From contig NZ_JABBEA010000018.1 of NCBI RefSeq assembly GCF_012912005.1, positions 62,001 through 126,000 on the forward strand: a stretch of 64,000 nt of DNA, given 5' to 3'. Position numbers and translations under genes: made by a program. The notes under the pieces are model-generated. The model saw only the letters and a list, made by a program, of their open reading frames with translations, made no database searches and was not told where the DNA came from. This stretch comes from Paenibacillus sp. SZ31 (GTDB lineage: Bacteria > Bacillota > Bacilli > Paenibacillales > Paenibacillaceae). Position 1 is the stretch's first letter. The number at the start of each line of letters is the position of its first letter. Shown here one piece after another: positions 52,696 through 62,020 of the stretch.

Positions 52696-53397
52696 TTATT
52701 TCGTGGTAATGACCACACGCCGATTGGGCTCTTCGCCCTTACTTAACGTCTTAATCTGCGGGTGATTTTGCAGTTTTGCATGAATGACTTTTCGTTCGAG
52801 CGGAGGCATTGGCTCCAGTACAACTTCCTTGCCGGTACGGATTGCTTGTCCAGCCAACCGTTCAGCCAGATCCTCCAGCGTCTTCCGCCGACGTTGACGG
52901 AAATTCTCCGCGTCGAGCACAATTCGAACGAAGCTTTCCGAGTATCGGTTCGCTACAATGTTCGTTAGATACTGAAGCGCATCCAGCGTCTGTCCACGTC
53001 TGCCAATAATCATGCCCAGGTCTTCACCGGCAATATTGAAGATATGTCCATCCCGCTGTTTTTTGATATGCACTTCAACATCCAGTCCCATACCTGCTGC
53101 GACCTCTTTCAAGAAAGCAGCCGCTTCTTCATAGGGATTTTTAGCTGCGACACCCTCAAGTAATGCATCTACTTCAGGTACGTGCGCGGCTGGCTTGATC
53201 GGCTGTTGAACAACTTCGGGTACAGGCAATAGTTTTACTTCAACTTTGGCCGCCTTCACCCCGATCAAACCCAGGAATCCTTTTGACGGCTGCTCTAACA
53301 CTTGTATCTCGACCTTGTCCCGACTTACGCCAAGCTCGGTCAATCCTTGGTTTACAGCATCTTCAACGGTTTTTCCTGACGTAATGACTTTGGTCAT
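52696..53397 (-). CDS. jag: KhpB/Jag RNA-binding protein (SpoIIIJ-associated)
   Basis: 233 residues: Jag N-terminal domain (VTSGKTVEDAVNQGLTELGVSRDKVEIQVL), KH domain with the GRRGQTLDALQYL loop, and R3H domain with RRRKTLEDLAERL then the C-terminal helix. Binds RNA and affects wall growth in Firmicutes. ATG overlaps the yidC stop by four bases. Confidence 0.96.
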   Translation of the reverse strand: MTKVITSGKTVEDAVNQGLTELGVSRDKVEIQVLEQPSKGFLGLIGVKAAKVEVKLLPVPEVVQQPIKPAAHVPEVDALLEGVAAKNPYEEAAAFLKEVAAGMGLDVEVHIKKQRDGHIFNIAGEDLGMIIGRRGQTLDALQYLTNIVANRYSESFVRIVLDAENFRQRRRKTLEDLAERLAGQAIRTGKEVVLEPMPPLERKVIHAKLQNHPQIKTLSKGEEPNRRVVITTK

Positions 53398-54272
53398 TTC
53401 GATTTTTTGGCCCCTTTCGACCCTTTTCCAGAGACGGTCGCTTTGCCACCGTTTTTGCGTTTAGCTCCATTTTTGGAAGAGCTATTCTGCTTCACGTTGA
53501 CCTCAGCCACGATTTTATCATTATTCCGGTAAAGGAAATAGTTTTGCACGATCGTGTAGATGTTACTGTAGAACCAGTACAGCGGAAGTGCTGACGGGAA
53601 CTGATAAGACATTACGAAGATCAAAATTGGGTATACCCATAGCATAAACTGCATCGGACCCACTTGCTGTGCAGGGTTCATACGCATCATCATCCATGTT
53701 TGAATGAATGTTGTGATCGCAGCCAGCACTGGCAAAATAAACAGGTGATCCGGTTCCCCGAGCTGGAGCCACAAGAAATCATGTGTTCTCAGACTGGAGT
53801 TTCCGTAAATTGAGTTATAAAGTGCGATGTAAATCGGCATCTGAATCAGAAGTGGCAGACAACCCGCCATCGGATTAACTTTGTTCTCCTGAAACAACTT
53901 CATTGTTTCTTGCTGAACTTTCTCAGGTGTATCTTTAAACTTCGCTTGAATCTCCTTCAGCTGCGGCTGAATGGCCTGCATGGCTTTGGAGCTACGGACT
54001 TGTTTCATCGTTAATGGTAAAATCAATGTCCGTACAATAAGCACCATCACGAGGACGGCCAGTCCATATTCACCGTTGAACCAATTGGCGAATGTATCGA
54101 GCGCCAGTGAGAACCAGTAAATAACATTAGATTGCCAAAAAGAACCACTATTCTTCAGATCTTCCGTAGTAACCCCGGCTCCCTGTGGAGTACATCCGGC
54201 GAGTACAGTGACCATTGCAATGACTGCAATGAGGAGAATCCACTTCCCCTTTGATGTCTTCAATCGCGACAC
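53394..54272 (-). CDS. yidC: YidC/SpoIIIJ membrane protein insertase
   Basis: 292 residues. Signal with lipobox VLAGCTP, five membrane helices, the central arginine-bearing cavity region LTMKQVRSSKAM, and a basic C-terminal tail. Inserts proteins into the membrane. GTG 54272 with AGAGGGG upstream. Second of the rnpA-yidC-jag genes. Confidence 0.97.
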   Translation of the reverse strand: MSRLKTSKGKWILLIAVIAMVTVLAGCTPQGAGVTTEDLKNSGSFWQSNVIYWFSLALDTFANWFNGEYGLAVLVMVLIVRTLILPLTMKQVRSSKAMQAIQPQLKEIQAKFKDTPEKVQQETMKLFQENKVNPMAGCLPLLIQMPIYIALYNSIYGNSSLRTHDFLWLQLGEPDHLFILPVLAAITTFIQTWMMMRMNPAQQVGPMQFMLWVYPILIFVMSYQFPSALPLYWFYSNIYTIVQNYFLYRNNDKIVAEVNVKQNSSSKNGAKRKNGGKATVSGKGSKGAKKSK

Positions 54273-54346
54273 TTCATAACCCCTCTCTTAACCATTCCAT
54301 TCCACCGTAAATCATACCATAATTAGGAGGACAAATAAACCGAAGC

Positions 54347-54697
54347 TTACCGCTTGCTCGACTTCAAAAGTGAGCCCTTGCGCATCGCATGGAGCAGGCT
54401 TTTTTCCATCTCCTTATAGGGCATGTCCAGTGCACCTTTTCTGACGATGAAAATCAGATCCATCTGCGTGACAATCTCATGTTCATGATGACGAACAATT
54501 TCCTTAATCATGCGTCTCATCCGGTTGCGTACGACAGCGTTTCCGATTTTCTTGCTGCATGATACGCCGACCCGGAATTGTTCCGTATCTTTACGGCGGC
54601 AGCCATACACCACGAATTGATGATTGGCAAACGATTTTCCATACCGGTATACACGGCTAAAGTCCGCCCGGTTTCGTAGACGCAGTCTTTTATACAC
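54347..54697 (-). CDS. rnpA: Ribonuclease P protein component
   Basis: 116 residues from GTG 54697. RNP motif with RNRMRRMIKEIVR and the N-terminal LRNRADFSRVYRYGKS. Protein subunit of RNase P that matures tRNA 5' ends. The start has GGAGAAGCGCC upstream. Confidence 0.97.
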   Translation of the reverse strand: MYKRLRLRNRADFSRVYRYGKSFANHQFVVYGCRRKDTEQFRVGVSCSKKIGNAVVRNRMRRMIKEIVRHHEHEIVTQMDLIFIVRKGALDMPYKEMEKSLLHAMRKGSLLKSSKR

Positions 54698-54976
54698 GGC
54701 GCTTCTCCTTGCTGTTCTCCACCATTGTTATTGACGGAGGCCTCATTACTGATTTAGTATAGGCTTTCTTGAATAACGGTAAACCGTCTTGACAACAACT
54801 TCATTTGCGATGATTGTTGATCGGTCGTTTAAACCGAGCAAACATTCATCCTTATATAAGGTAAGTTTTCGAAAATGGAAAACTCACTCGACATACATAG
54901 ATGTGTATTCAGAACTTTTCCGCAGACCATTCAGACCTGATCTGTACCAGCATCCAGTCTGAAATGATCCAAATTA
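54698..54976. other. Gap upstream of rnpA
   Basis: About 280 bases between rnpA and the rpmH terminator, likely holding the rnpA promoter; TATACT at about 54757-54762 (minus strand) is a candidate -10. A palindrome ACGGT-AA-ACCGT lies near 54776-54787. No gene seen. Confidence 0.35.
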
Positions 54977-55004
54977 AGAAAAAAAAGACCACCTCGGTGG
55001 TCTT
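54977..55004 (-). terminator. Terminator after rpmH
   Basis: AAGACCACC/GGTGGTCTT stem with a 2-base loop (54985-55004) and eight T's leftward. It separates rpmH from rnpA, unlike the single operon usually drawn. Confidence 0.85.
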
Positions 55005-55011
55005 CAATGCA

Positions 55012-55146
55012 TTAAGCACTCAGGTTTTTACGGCCTTTAAGGCGACGTGCGGCCAAAATTTTACGGCCGTTGCTCGTGCTCATTCTTTTCCGGAAACCAT
55101 GAACTTTTTTACGTTTGCTAACGTTCGGTTTGAATGTAGGTCTCAA
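55012..55146 (-). CDS. rpmH: 50S ribosomal protein L34
   Basis: 44 residues from TTG 55146; GGAGGTG is nine bases upstream. Sequence begins MRPTFKPNVSKRKKVHGFRK, with the conserved C-terminal RRLKGRKNLSA. First protein gene left of the origin in most bacteria. Confidence 0.97.
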   Translation of the reverse strand: MRPTFKPNVSKRKKVHGFRKRMSTSNGRKILAARRLKGRKNLSA

Positions 55147-55364
55147 TGTATTGCACCTCCTCACAAGGAAATACTTATGTGATGAATCACTTTCATCTTC
55201 ACAGAAAACACCTTTATATATTTAACCATGATCACCTGGAAAAGTCAACTGCAAGGCTCAAGGCTTCTCCCTCTTTTATATACGCTCTCCATCCCGCCAG
55301 AAATGATGACCACAGCCCGTTCACTTTATTATCATTACCAAGCCTCGAAGAGAGCTTCAAAAAG

Positions 55365-55479
55365 TTATCCCCAGACCCTGATCAGATCACGATAATACCG
55401 CATTTATAGTTATCCACACCCTCCAATACCCGCTATCTCCTTCAATACTTCCTGTTTAAAGTTATTCACATGTGGATAA
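55365..55479. promoter_or_regulatory. DnaA box cluster next to rpmH
   Basis: Boxes on the consensus TTATNCACA: 55365-55373 (one mismatch), 55410-55418 (perfect), 55462-55470 (perfect) and 55471-55479 (perfect, opposite strand, directly abutting). Corresponds to an incA-like region between rpmH and dnaA. Confidence 0.8.
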
Positions 55480-55577
55480 TGATTACAGGCTACCAATATC
55501 GTTGAATTCTGATCAAGTTGTATCCGCTTCAATTGAGGTTTACAAGCTTTTGAGAAAGGTGTAGGATAAAAATCACA

Positions 55578-55591
55578 TCTTGTATACAAGT
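55578..55591. promoter_or_regulatory. GntR operator upstream of gntR
   Basis: TCTTGTATACAAGT matches the B. subtilis GntR operator core ACTTGTATACAAGT at 13 of 14 positions. It lies about 135 bases upstream of gntR. Confidence 0.7.
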
Positions 55592-55725
55592 AGTCCTTTG
55601 AAAAATACATCAGCCGTTATCATGCATACTACAGACTATGGATTGAGCTGAAATGTCCAGTCCTCAAAATAGTTATGCTATGATCAGTAATGAACTGATT
55701 ACTTATTAATAGGAGCGTTAGCCAT

Positions 55726-56400
55726 ATGCTATTTCCTTCTTCCTGGCTTCAAGGGGCTTCCCGTGGTGAAGCCATTGCCTGCGAATTAAGGCTGCGGATC
55801 ATCAGTGGTACCCTTCGACCTGGAGAGATTTTGTCGGAAAATCGAATTGCGGCTGATTTTGACAGCAGTCGTTCACCTGTCCGTGAAGCGTTACGAACAT
55901 TGTCTAATGAAGGTCTGATTAGGCTTGAACGTATGGGTGTCGTTGTCCTGGGACTGAGGATCAAGGATGTCGAAGAATTGTATGATGTCCGTTTCCTGAT
56001 TGAAAGTTTTGTGCAGCAGCGACTGGCTGGGGATGTTCCAGAGTCATTAATCACCCAGTTGCGTAACGTGATCGACAAAATGCAACTCGCTGGAAGACAT
56101 CAGGACGCTGTCGAATTCGCTTATCAGGATCTCGTTTTCCACGAAACCATCATTGAAGCAGCCCAGCATTCCCGTATTTCACACCTATGGAACAGTATTC
56201 GATATGTTGTGATGACCGTTATGCTGCTCACGACGCGCAGAGTATTTGTTCAAGGCGAGCAGAAAGTAAGCGCTGTAATTGAGAAACACCGTTTGCTCGT
56301 TGAAGCATTAGAATCCGGTGACAAATTGCTCATTCAGGCTGGAGTCCGCACGTATTTCCAAGATTCCGGCAAAACCTTGCACGAAAGCTTCGATTCCTAA
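55726..56400 (+). CDS. gntR: GntR-family gluconate repressor
   Basis: 224 residues: winged-helix DNA-binding domain (about 15-80, with LRIISGTLRPGEILSENRIAADF and SRSPVREALRTLSNEGLIRLE) and a C-terminal FCD ligand domain. In B. subtilis GntR is released by gluconate. Two matching operators flank it, so it likely represses itself and gntP-gntK. ATG 55726 with AGGAG about 10 bases upstream (55711-55715). Head of a three-gene gnt locus inside the origin region. Confidence 0.9.
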   Translation: MLFPSSWLQGASRGEAIACELRLRIISGTLRPGEILSENRIAADFDSSRSPVREALRTLSNEGLIRLERMGVVVLGLRIKDVEELYDVRFLIESFVQQRLAGDVPESLITQLRNVIDKMQLAGRHQDAVEFAYQDLVFHETIIEAAQHSRISHLWNSIRYVVMTVMLLTTRRVFVQGEQKVSAVIEKHRLLVEALESGDKLLIQAGVRTYFQDSGKTLHESFDS

Positions 56401-56407
56401 TTGGTGC

Positions 56408-56448
56408 AGAGCGTTTGCAATCATATCCGTCGTGTATGATTGCGCTCT
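56408..56448 (+). terminator. Hairpin between gntR and gntP
   Basis: GCAATCATA/TATGATTGC arms (56417-56425 and 56435-56443) with a 9-base loop and an outer AGAGC/GCTCT. No U-run follows, so it may be a processing or attenuating element rather than a full terminator. Confidence 0.45.
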
Positions 56449-56449
56449 A

Positions 56450-56463
56450 ACTTGTCGACAAGT
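56450..56463. promoter_or_regulatory. GntR operator upstream of gntP
   Basis: ACTTGTCGACAAGT is a perfect 14-base palindrome that differs from the GntR operator core only in its centre two bases. It is 150 bases upstream of gntP. Confidence 0.72.
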
Positions 56464-56569
56464 ATACAAAATGCGATTTTGTTTCCATTTTGGGCATGAT
56501 AAAGCTACATTTTCGCGAATAGCCCTTCAGCAGTACTGGCACGAATCTACGTGTTAACGATAATTTCAG

Positions 56570-56584
56570 TTGTAAGCGTTCTAT
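56570..56584 (+). promoter_or_regulatory. Candidate CcpA cre site upstream of gntP
   Basis: TTGTAAGCGTTCTAT matches the cre consensus WTGNAANCGNWNNCW at 14 of 15 positions. Catabolite repression of gnt operons is established in Bacillus. It sits close to the gntP start. Confidence 0.45.
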
Positions 56585-56610
56585 ATCAGAAATAAAGGAG
56601 CACACACATC

Positions 56611-57972
56611 ATGAGCACTCTTTTTGGACTATCCCATAATGCAACATTATTGGTCTGGACGTTAATTGCGATCGTTTTTCTGATCGTTTTGATCTCTAAA
56701 TATAAATGGAATCCCTTTATCACCCTTTTGTTATCCGCATTAATGCTCGGTTTACTTACAGGTATGAAACCTGCCGATGTGATCTCTTCCATTACCGGGG
56801 GACTCGGCGGCACACTTGGAACCATTGCAATTGTTATTGCTCTTGGTACGATGCTCGGTAAGATGATGGCCGAATCCGGCGGTGCCGAGCGCATTGCAAC
56901 TACATTGGTCGATCGGTTCGGTGTGAAACGTGTGCACTGGGCCATGATGATTGTTGGCTTTATCGTCGGTATTCCTGTTTTCTTCGAAGTCGGCGTTATT
57001 TTGATGATCCCCATCATTTTCACCGTTGCACGTAAAACCAACATGTCATTGCTGCAGATCGGTATTCCCATTTTGGCAGGTCTGTCGACTGTACACGGTC
57101 TGGTTCCACCCCATCCAGCGCCAATGATTGCAATTGAAGCCTTCAGCGCAGATCTGGGTAAAACCATTTTGTACTCCCTTATTGTTGGTATTCCTACAGC
57201 GATTATTGCAGGTCCTTTGTTTGGTAAATTTATTGGAAAAAGAATACACACCGAACCGCCAGCTGAACTGGCTGAACAATTCGCAACCAAAACAAACAGC
57301 AACATGCCTGGGTTTGGTATTACCCTGTTTACCATATTGCTGCCGGTCATTCTGATGTTAATCGGTTCCATAGCGAGTATCATTGATCCAAATGCCACGA
57401 GCGGATTCACCGTTTTCAGTGAATTTATCGGTCATGAGATCATTGCTCTGCTGATTTCTGTTGTATTTGCCCTCTTTTCACTCGGCTTCGCACGTGGATT
57501 CACCAAGCACGATATTTCTCGCTTCACCAGTGAATGTCTGGCGCCTACGGCGACCATCATTCTCATTATTGGTGGAGGCGGTGCCTTCAAACAGGTATTG
57601 ATTAATAGTGGTGTAGGTAATGCCATTGCTGAAGTCGCTACCCATGCCAACATTAACGTGATCCTGTTTGCCTGGCTTGTTGCGGCGCTTATTCGTGTAG
57701 CTACCGGTTCAGCAACCGTAGCCATGACAACAGCCGCTGGTATCGTCGCTCCAGTGCTTGCACTCACACCAGGGGCCAATATTGAACTCATTGTACTCGC
57801 CACAGGCGCGGGGTCACTCATCTTGTCTCATGTGAACGATGCAGGATTCTGGATGATCAAAGAATTCTTTAATATGAGCGTCGCCCAGACATTGAAAACG
57901 TGGACCGTTATGGAAACACTATTATCCGTGGTCGGACTGATCTTTATTTTGCTGCTAAGTACAGTCGTATAA
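56611..57972 (+). CDS. gntP: Gluconate permease GntP
   Basis: 453 residues with about 12 membrane helices. GntP-family marks include GTMLGKMMAESGGAERIA, the EVGVILMIPIIF segment, and HGLVPPHPAPM. Proton symport of gluconate. ATG 56611 with AAAGGAG upstream. Second gene after gntR; gntK follows 66 bases later. No gntZ is present here. Confidence 0.93.
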   Translation: MSTLFGLSHNATLLVWTLIAIVFLIVLISKYKWNPFITLLLSALMLGLLTGMKPADVISSITGGLGGTLGTIAIVIALGTMLGKMMAESGGAERIATTLVDRFGVKRVHWAMMIVGFIVGIPVFFEVGVILMIPIIFTVARKTNMSLLQIGIPILAGLSTVHGLVPPHPAPMIAIEAFSADLGKTILYSLIVGIPTAIIAGPLFGKFIGKRIHTEPPAELAEQFATKTNSNMPGFGITLFTILLPVILMLIGSIASIIDPNATSGFTVFSEFIGHEIIALLISVVFALFSLGFARGFTKHDISRFTSECLAPTATIILIIGGGGAFKQVLINSGVGNAIAEVATHANINVILFAWLVAALIRVATGSATVAMTTAAGIVAPVLALTPGANIELIVLATGAGSLILSHVNDAGFWMIKEFFNMSVAQTLKTWTVMETLLSVVGLIFILLLSTVV

Positions 57973-58038
57973 ATGGAGTATCTATAGTAGAAAGAAATTA
58001 AAATCTTATCGCTTTCTGGAGAAAGAAGGATTAAATAC

Positions 58039-59586
58039 ATGAACAACTACATGATCGGAATCGATATCGGTACCACCAGTACCAAATCCGTGTTATTTAC
58101 CGAGCAGGGCTCCGTCGTCAGTACCTCAACGCAGGAATATCCTTTGTATACCCCGGCACCCGATGTTGCCGAGCAGGACCCTGAAGAGATTGTACAAGCG
58201 GCCCTCCGCTCTGTGCGAGGAGTTATGGATCATAGTGGTGTTGCTGCCGAGCAGATCCTGTTCGTGTCCTGTAGCTCGGCTATGCATAGTGTCATTGCCA
58301 TGGATCAGGACGATACACCCTTAACCCGCTGCATCACCTGGGCCGATAATCGAAGTGCAGCATGGTCTGCCCAGCTGCAAGAGAATGGATTGGGCCATCG
58401 CATCTATCTGCGCACAGGTACACCGATTCATCCCATGTCACCGCTGACCAAATTAATGTGGCTGCGCCACGATGAACCTACACTTTTCGAGCGCACAGCC
58501 AAATTTATTTCTATTAAAGAATATCTGTTCTTCCGTCTATTCGGGCAATATGTAGTCGATCATTCCATCGCTTCCTGCACAGGCTTGCTCAATTTGGAAC
58601 AACTGGACTGGGACGCGGAAGCCCTTGAAATTGCAGGCATTACACCCGACCATCTGTCGAAGCTCGTACCCACAACACATATATTAGAAGGAATGAATCA
58701 CGAATCGGCTGAAAAAATGGCTCTCTCCCCCTCCACGCCCTTCGTTATTGGCGCAAGTGACGGGGTTTTGTCCAATCTCGGCGTAAACGCCATTGAACCT
58801 GGTGTTGTTGCAGCAACCATCGGAACCAGCGGGGCCATTCGCACTGTCGTGGACCGTCCGGTTACCGACCCCAAAGGTCGGACCTTCTGTTACGCCCTCA
58901 CAGAGAATCTTTGGGTCATTGGCGGACCAGTGAATAACGGTGGTATGTTATTTCGCTGGGTGCGGGATGAATTCGCAGCGTCTGAAGTGGAGACAGCCAA
59001 ACGACTTGGCATCAATTCCTATGATGTGCTGACCAAAATTGCTGAACGTGTCCGGCCGGGATCGGAAGGACTTCTGTTTCATCCGTACCTTTCGGGCGAA
59101 CGTGCCCCTTTGTGGAATCCGGATGCCCGTGGCTCCTTTTTCGGCTTAACACTCCATCATAAGAAAGAGCATATGATCCGCGCTGTCCTGGAAGGGGTCA
59201 TTTTCAACCTATATACGGTACTACTCGCCATGGAAGAACAGATTGGACAACCTACCTCCATTCAAGCCACCGGTGGGTTTGCACGCTCTCCTCTCTGGCG
59301 CCAAATGATGTCCGATATCTTCAATCAGGAAGTCGTTGTACCTGAAAGCTTCGAAAGTTCCTGTCTGGGTGCCGTTGTGCTTGGTTTGTACGCTACTGGG
59401 AGAATTGACTCGCTTCATGCCGTTTCTTCCATGGTGGGTACAACCCATCGACATACCCCTGTCAAAGAGAATGCTGCACTCTACCAGGAGCTGCTGCCCA
59501 TCTTTATTCGGATCTCTCGCAAACTGGAGGAGGAATACGCAGATATCGCTGAATTTCAACGCAAGATGTCCCATGAGCGTCTCTAA
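58039..59586 (+). CDS. gntK: Gluconokinase
   Basis: 515 residues, FGGY kinase fold: N-terminal IDIGTTSTKSVLF, the catalytic Asp region WADNRSAAW, and C-terminal FGGY signature region GVIFNLYTVL then ATGGFARSPLWRQMM. Phosphorylates gluconate to 6-phosphogluconate. Last gene of the gnt operon, followed by a very stable terminator. Confidence 0.92.
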   Translation: MNNYMIGIDIGTTSTKSVLFTEQGSVVSTSTQEYPLYTPAPDVAEQDPEEIVQAALRSVRGVMDHSGVAAEQILFVSCSSAMHSVIAMDQDDTPLTRCITWADNRSAAWSAQLQENGLGHRIYLRTGTPIHPMSPLTKLMWLRHDEPTLFERTAKFISIKEYLFFRLFGQYVVDHSIASCTGLLNLEQLDWDAEALEIAGITPDHLSKLVPTTHILEGMNHESAEKMALSPSTPFVIGASDGVLSNLGVNAIEPGVVAATIGTSGAIRTVVDRPVTDPKGRTFCYALTENLWVIGGPVNNGGMLFRWVRDEFAASEVETAKRLGINSYDVLTKIAERVRPGSEGLLFHPYLSGERAPLWNPDARGSFFGLTLHHKKEHMIRAVLEGVIFNLYTVLLAMEEQIGQPTSIQATGGFARSPLWRQMMSDIFNQEVVVPESFESSCLGAVVLGLYATGRIDSLHAVSSMVGTTHRHTPVKENAALYQELLPIFIRISRKLEEEYADIAEFQRKMSHERL

Positions 59587-59618
59587 ATCATCAATCCATA
59601 CTTAGTCTCCACACAAAG

Positions 59619-59674
59619 AAAGAGGGTGTCCCCTGAAACCAAAAATCGGTTTCAGGGGACACCCTCTTTTGATA
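59619..59674 (+). terminator. Very long terminator after gntK
   Basis: A perfect 22-bp stem (59619-59640 with 59648-59669) around a 7-base loop, with A-rich and T-rich flanks so that it could act in both directions. It separates the gnt operon from the DnaA-box region. Confidence 0.9.
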
Positions 59675-60017
59675 TAAATTCATAAAATGTCGTTTGGATT
59701 CATATCATATAGTCATACACTTCTACCTCAATATTTGAGTTTCGGCTTACCTCTTCATTCCGGATAATTCATATTCCACTTGTCTTATAATGAATTCCTC
59801 TTTGTTCATTTTCCATCTATATCGATGTCCACAGATCCCCATCTCCTCAGAAACTAGATCACATTTCTTGTTTAACGATACGCCAATTGGGATCTTTTCC
59901 GCCTTCCAGCCTTACGCTGAAATCGTGAAATTTCCCTAACTCCTTTGGCAAGGAAAACACGAGGGTCAGAGGTAACTCTATTTCCGATCTCGATCATGCT
60001 CCATTTTTAATTAACGG

Positions 60018-60374
60018 TTATCCACAGACAGGTTATTCACAAACGAAGAATACTTTTACACACAATTTGGCATCATTTGACGGATAACCTGTGTATAAAA
60101 CATTTTTGGTTTTTGGGTCATCCTGTCGAAAATTAAACAGTTTATAAACAATATATTGTGTTGTGACTAAAAATTATACACAAGTTATTGAATTTGTGGA
60201 TAAAATCACGCGATACGTTGAAATGCGGGGTTTCTTTTGCTATGATTGTATTACTTTTGGATGTGAATATGTGATCTGACCCATAATATTATCAACAGCC
60301 TGTGGATAAAGTTGTGAACAATTTTCCGTTGTTCATACTTTTTTTGTTTTCGACCTACGGGGGTTTGGGGATAA
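60018..60374. promoter_or_regulatory. DnaA box cluster upstream of dnaA (oriC, incB-like)
   Basis: Six perfect TTATNCACA boxes: 60018-60026 and 60033-60041 (plus), 60090-60098 (minus), 60174-60182 (plus), 60195-60203 (minus), 60301-60309 (minus). One-mismatch copies at 60142-60150, 60313-60321 and 60366-60374. Part of the bipartite origin and of the dnaA control region. Confidence 0.93.
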
Positions 60375-60453
60375 ATTCAACAATATATCTCGTATTTCGA
60401 CACTGCATCATGGCTTAAGCCACACTTGGAACATGTAAAAGGAGTGACAGTCT

Positions 60454-61800
60454 GTGGACAGCCATACTTCTGATTTATGGCAGCAAATTTTATCAATCAT
60501 ACAAAACAAACTCAGCAAACCCAGCTTTGACACCTGGTTCAAAGCCACCAAAGCCACAAAGCTGAATGACCGTTCAATCGTCATTTCCGCACCAACTACG
60601 TTTGCCGTCGAATGGCTGGAGAGCCGTTACACCAAATTGGTTGGCTCGACGGTATACGAGCTGCTTGGCAAACAAGTCGATGTGAAATTTGTCATCGAAG
60701 AGAACAAGCCTGCTGAACCGGACCCGCAACTACCGGCACCAACGCCTACAGTTGTACAGGAAGAAGCGGTACTCAGCATGCTGAATCCGAAATATACGTT
60801 CGATACATTTGTCATCGGGCCGGGCAACCGTTTTGCCCATGCCGCATCGCTGGCGGTCGCTGAAGCGCCCGCCAAAGCTTACAATCCTCTCTTTCTGTAT
60901 GGAGGAGTAGGTCTCGGTAAAACTCACTTGATGCATGCGATCGGACATTACGTTCTGGAGCATGATCCGGGCAGCAAAGTCGTTTATTTGTCGTCTGAGA
61001 AATTCACGAACGAATTCATTAACTCGATCCGTGACAACCGTGGGGAGAGCTTCCGTAACAAATACCGGAGCGTCGACATTCTGCTCATTGATGATATTCA
61101 GTTCTTGGCGGGAAAAGAATCGACACAAGAGGAATTTTTCCATACGTTTAATGCGCTGCATGAGGAACGGAAGCAGATCATCATCTCCAGCGACAGACCA
61201 CCGAAGGAAATTCCGACACTGGAAGAACGACTTCGTTCTCGCTTTGAATGGGGATTAATTACGGATATCCAGCCTCCAGATTTGGAGACAAGAATCGCTA
61301 TTTTGCGTAAGAAAGCACGTGCAGAAAACCTGGATATTCCGAATGAAGCGATGATGTATATCGCCAACCAGATTGACACCAACATCCGTGAACTGGAAGG
61401 CGCACTGATTCGCGTTGTTGCTTATTCTTCGCTGACTAATCAAGATGTAACCACTCATCTGGCAGCTGAAGCACTGAAGGATATAATTCCTTCGAGTCGT
61501 CCCAAAATGATCACTATTCATGACATCCAACAAAAGGTCGGCGAGTACTATAGCCTTAAGCTTGAAGATTTCAAAGCACGGAAACGGACCAAGGCAGTTG
61601 CTTTCCCAAGACAGATTGCCATGTATCTCTCTCGTGAACTGACAGACTTTTCTCTGCCCAAAATTGGGGAAGCATTCGGAGGACGAGATCACACCACTGT
61701 CATACACGCTCACGAAAAAATCTCCCAAGCCATAAAAATCGATCAGGATCTCTATAAAGTTATCAACAACTTAACCGAAAAAATTAAGAATCCAACCTGA
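60454..61800 (+). CDS. dnaA: Chromosomal replication initiator DnaA
   Basis: 448 residues from GTG 60454 (GGAG upstream). Domain I (1-85), short linker with many prolines (about 90-108), AAA+ domain with Walker A GGVGLGKTHLMHAIG, Walker B LLIDDIQFLAGKE, and arginine-bearing SRFEWG; domain IV ends with the DnaA signature GGRDHTTVIHAHEKI. Binds DnaA boxes at oriC and opens the DNA. First gene of the dnaA-dnaN-rlbA-recF group. Confidence 0.99.
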   Translation: MDSHTSDLWQQILSIIQNKLSKPSFDTWFKATKATKLNDRSIVISAPTTFAVEWLESRYTKLVGSTVYELLGKQVDVKFVIEENKPAEPDPQLPAPTPTVVQEEAVLSMLNPKYTFDTFVIGPGNRFAHAASLAVAEAPAKAYNPLFLYGGVGLGKTHLMHAIGHYVLEHDPGSKVVYLSSEKFTNEFINSIRDNRGESFRNKYRSVDILLIDDIQFLAGKESTQEEFFHTFNALHEERKQIIISSDRPPKEIPTLEERLRSRFEWGLITDIQPPDLETRIAILRKKARAENLDIPNEAMMYIANQIDTNIRELEGALIRVVAYSSLTNQDVTTHLAAEALKDIIPSSRPKMITIHDIQQKVGEYYSLKLEDFKARKRTKAVAFPRQIAMYLSRELTDFSLPKIGEAFGGRDHTTVIHAHEKISQAIKIDQDLYKVINNLTEKIKNPT

Positions 61801-61806
61801 ACAAGT

Positions 61807-61849
61807 CCCAAGCCTATGCACAACGTATACACATGTGGATAGGCTTGGG
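61807..61849 (+). terminator. Hairpin after dnaA containing DnaA boxes
   Basis: CCCAAGCCTAT/ATAGGCTTGGG arms of 11 bp (61807-61817 and 61839-61849). Loop and arms carry near-consensus DnaA boxes at 61814-61822, 61825-61833 and 61834-61842 (one mismatch each). A weak U-run follows. Confidence 0.55.
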
Positions 61850-61868
61850 TGTACGGGTTTATACCCAC

Positions 61869-61910
61869 TTATCCACATATTCAGTGCCCCTATTACTATT
61901 ATTACTAAAA
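61869..61910. promoter_or_regulatory. oriC unwinding region with DnaA-trios (incC)
   Basis: A perfect DnaA box TTATCCACA (61869-61877) is followed by a GC-rich GTGCCCC (61884-61890) and then CTATTACTATTATTACTA (61890-61907). Read on the opposite strand this is six tandem 3'-[GA]AT-5' DnaA-trios, after which the DNA is A/T-rich. Matches the B. subtilis basal unwinding system between dnaA and dnaN. Confidence 0.88.
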
Positions 61911-62020
61911 AGATCTTAAAGATATCATCTCCAAAATAGCCATTTCGGAGCTTAGCCTTCGGCCTTTGAAAAACACCTTTTAACACCCCATCACCCAAAA
62001 AATCAGCTAGGAGTGAAACC

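Noticed and set aside
56586..57410. 274-residue minus-strand ORF inside gntP
   Set aside because: Overlaps the clear permease gene and has no ribosome site or family features.
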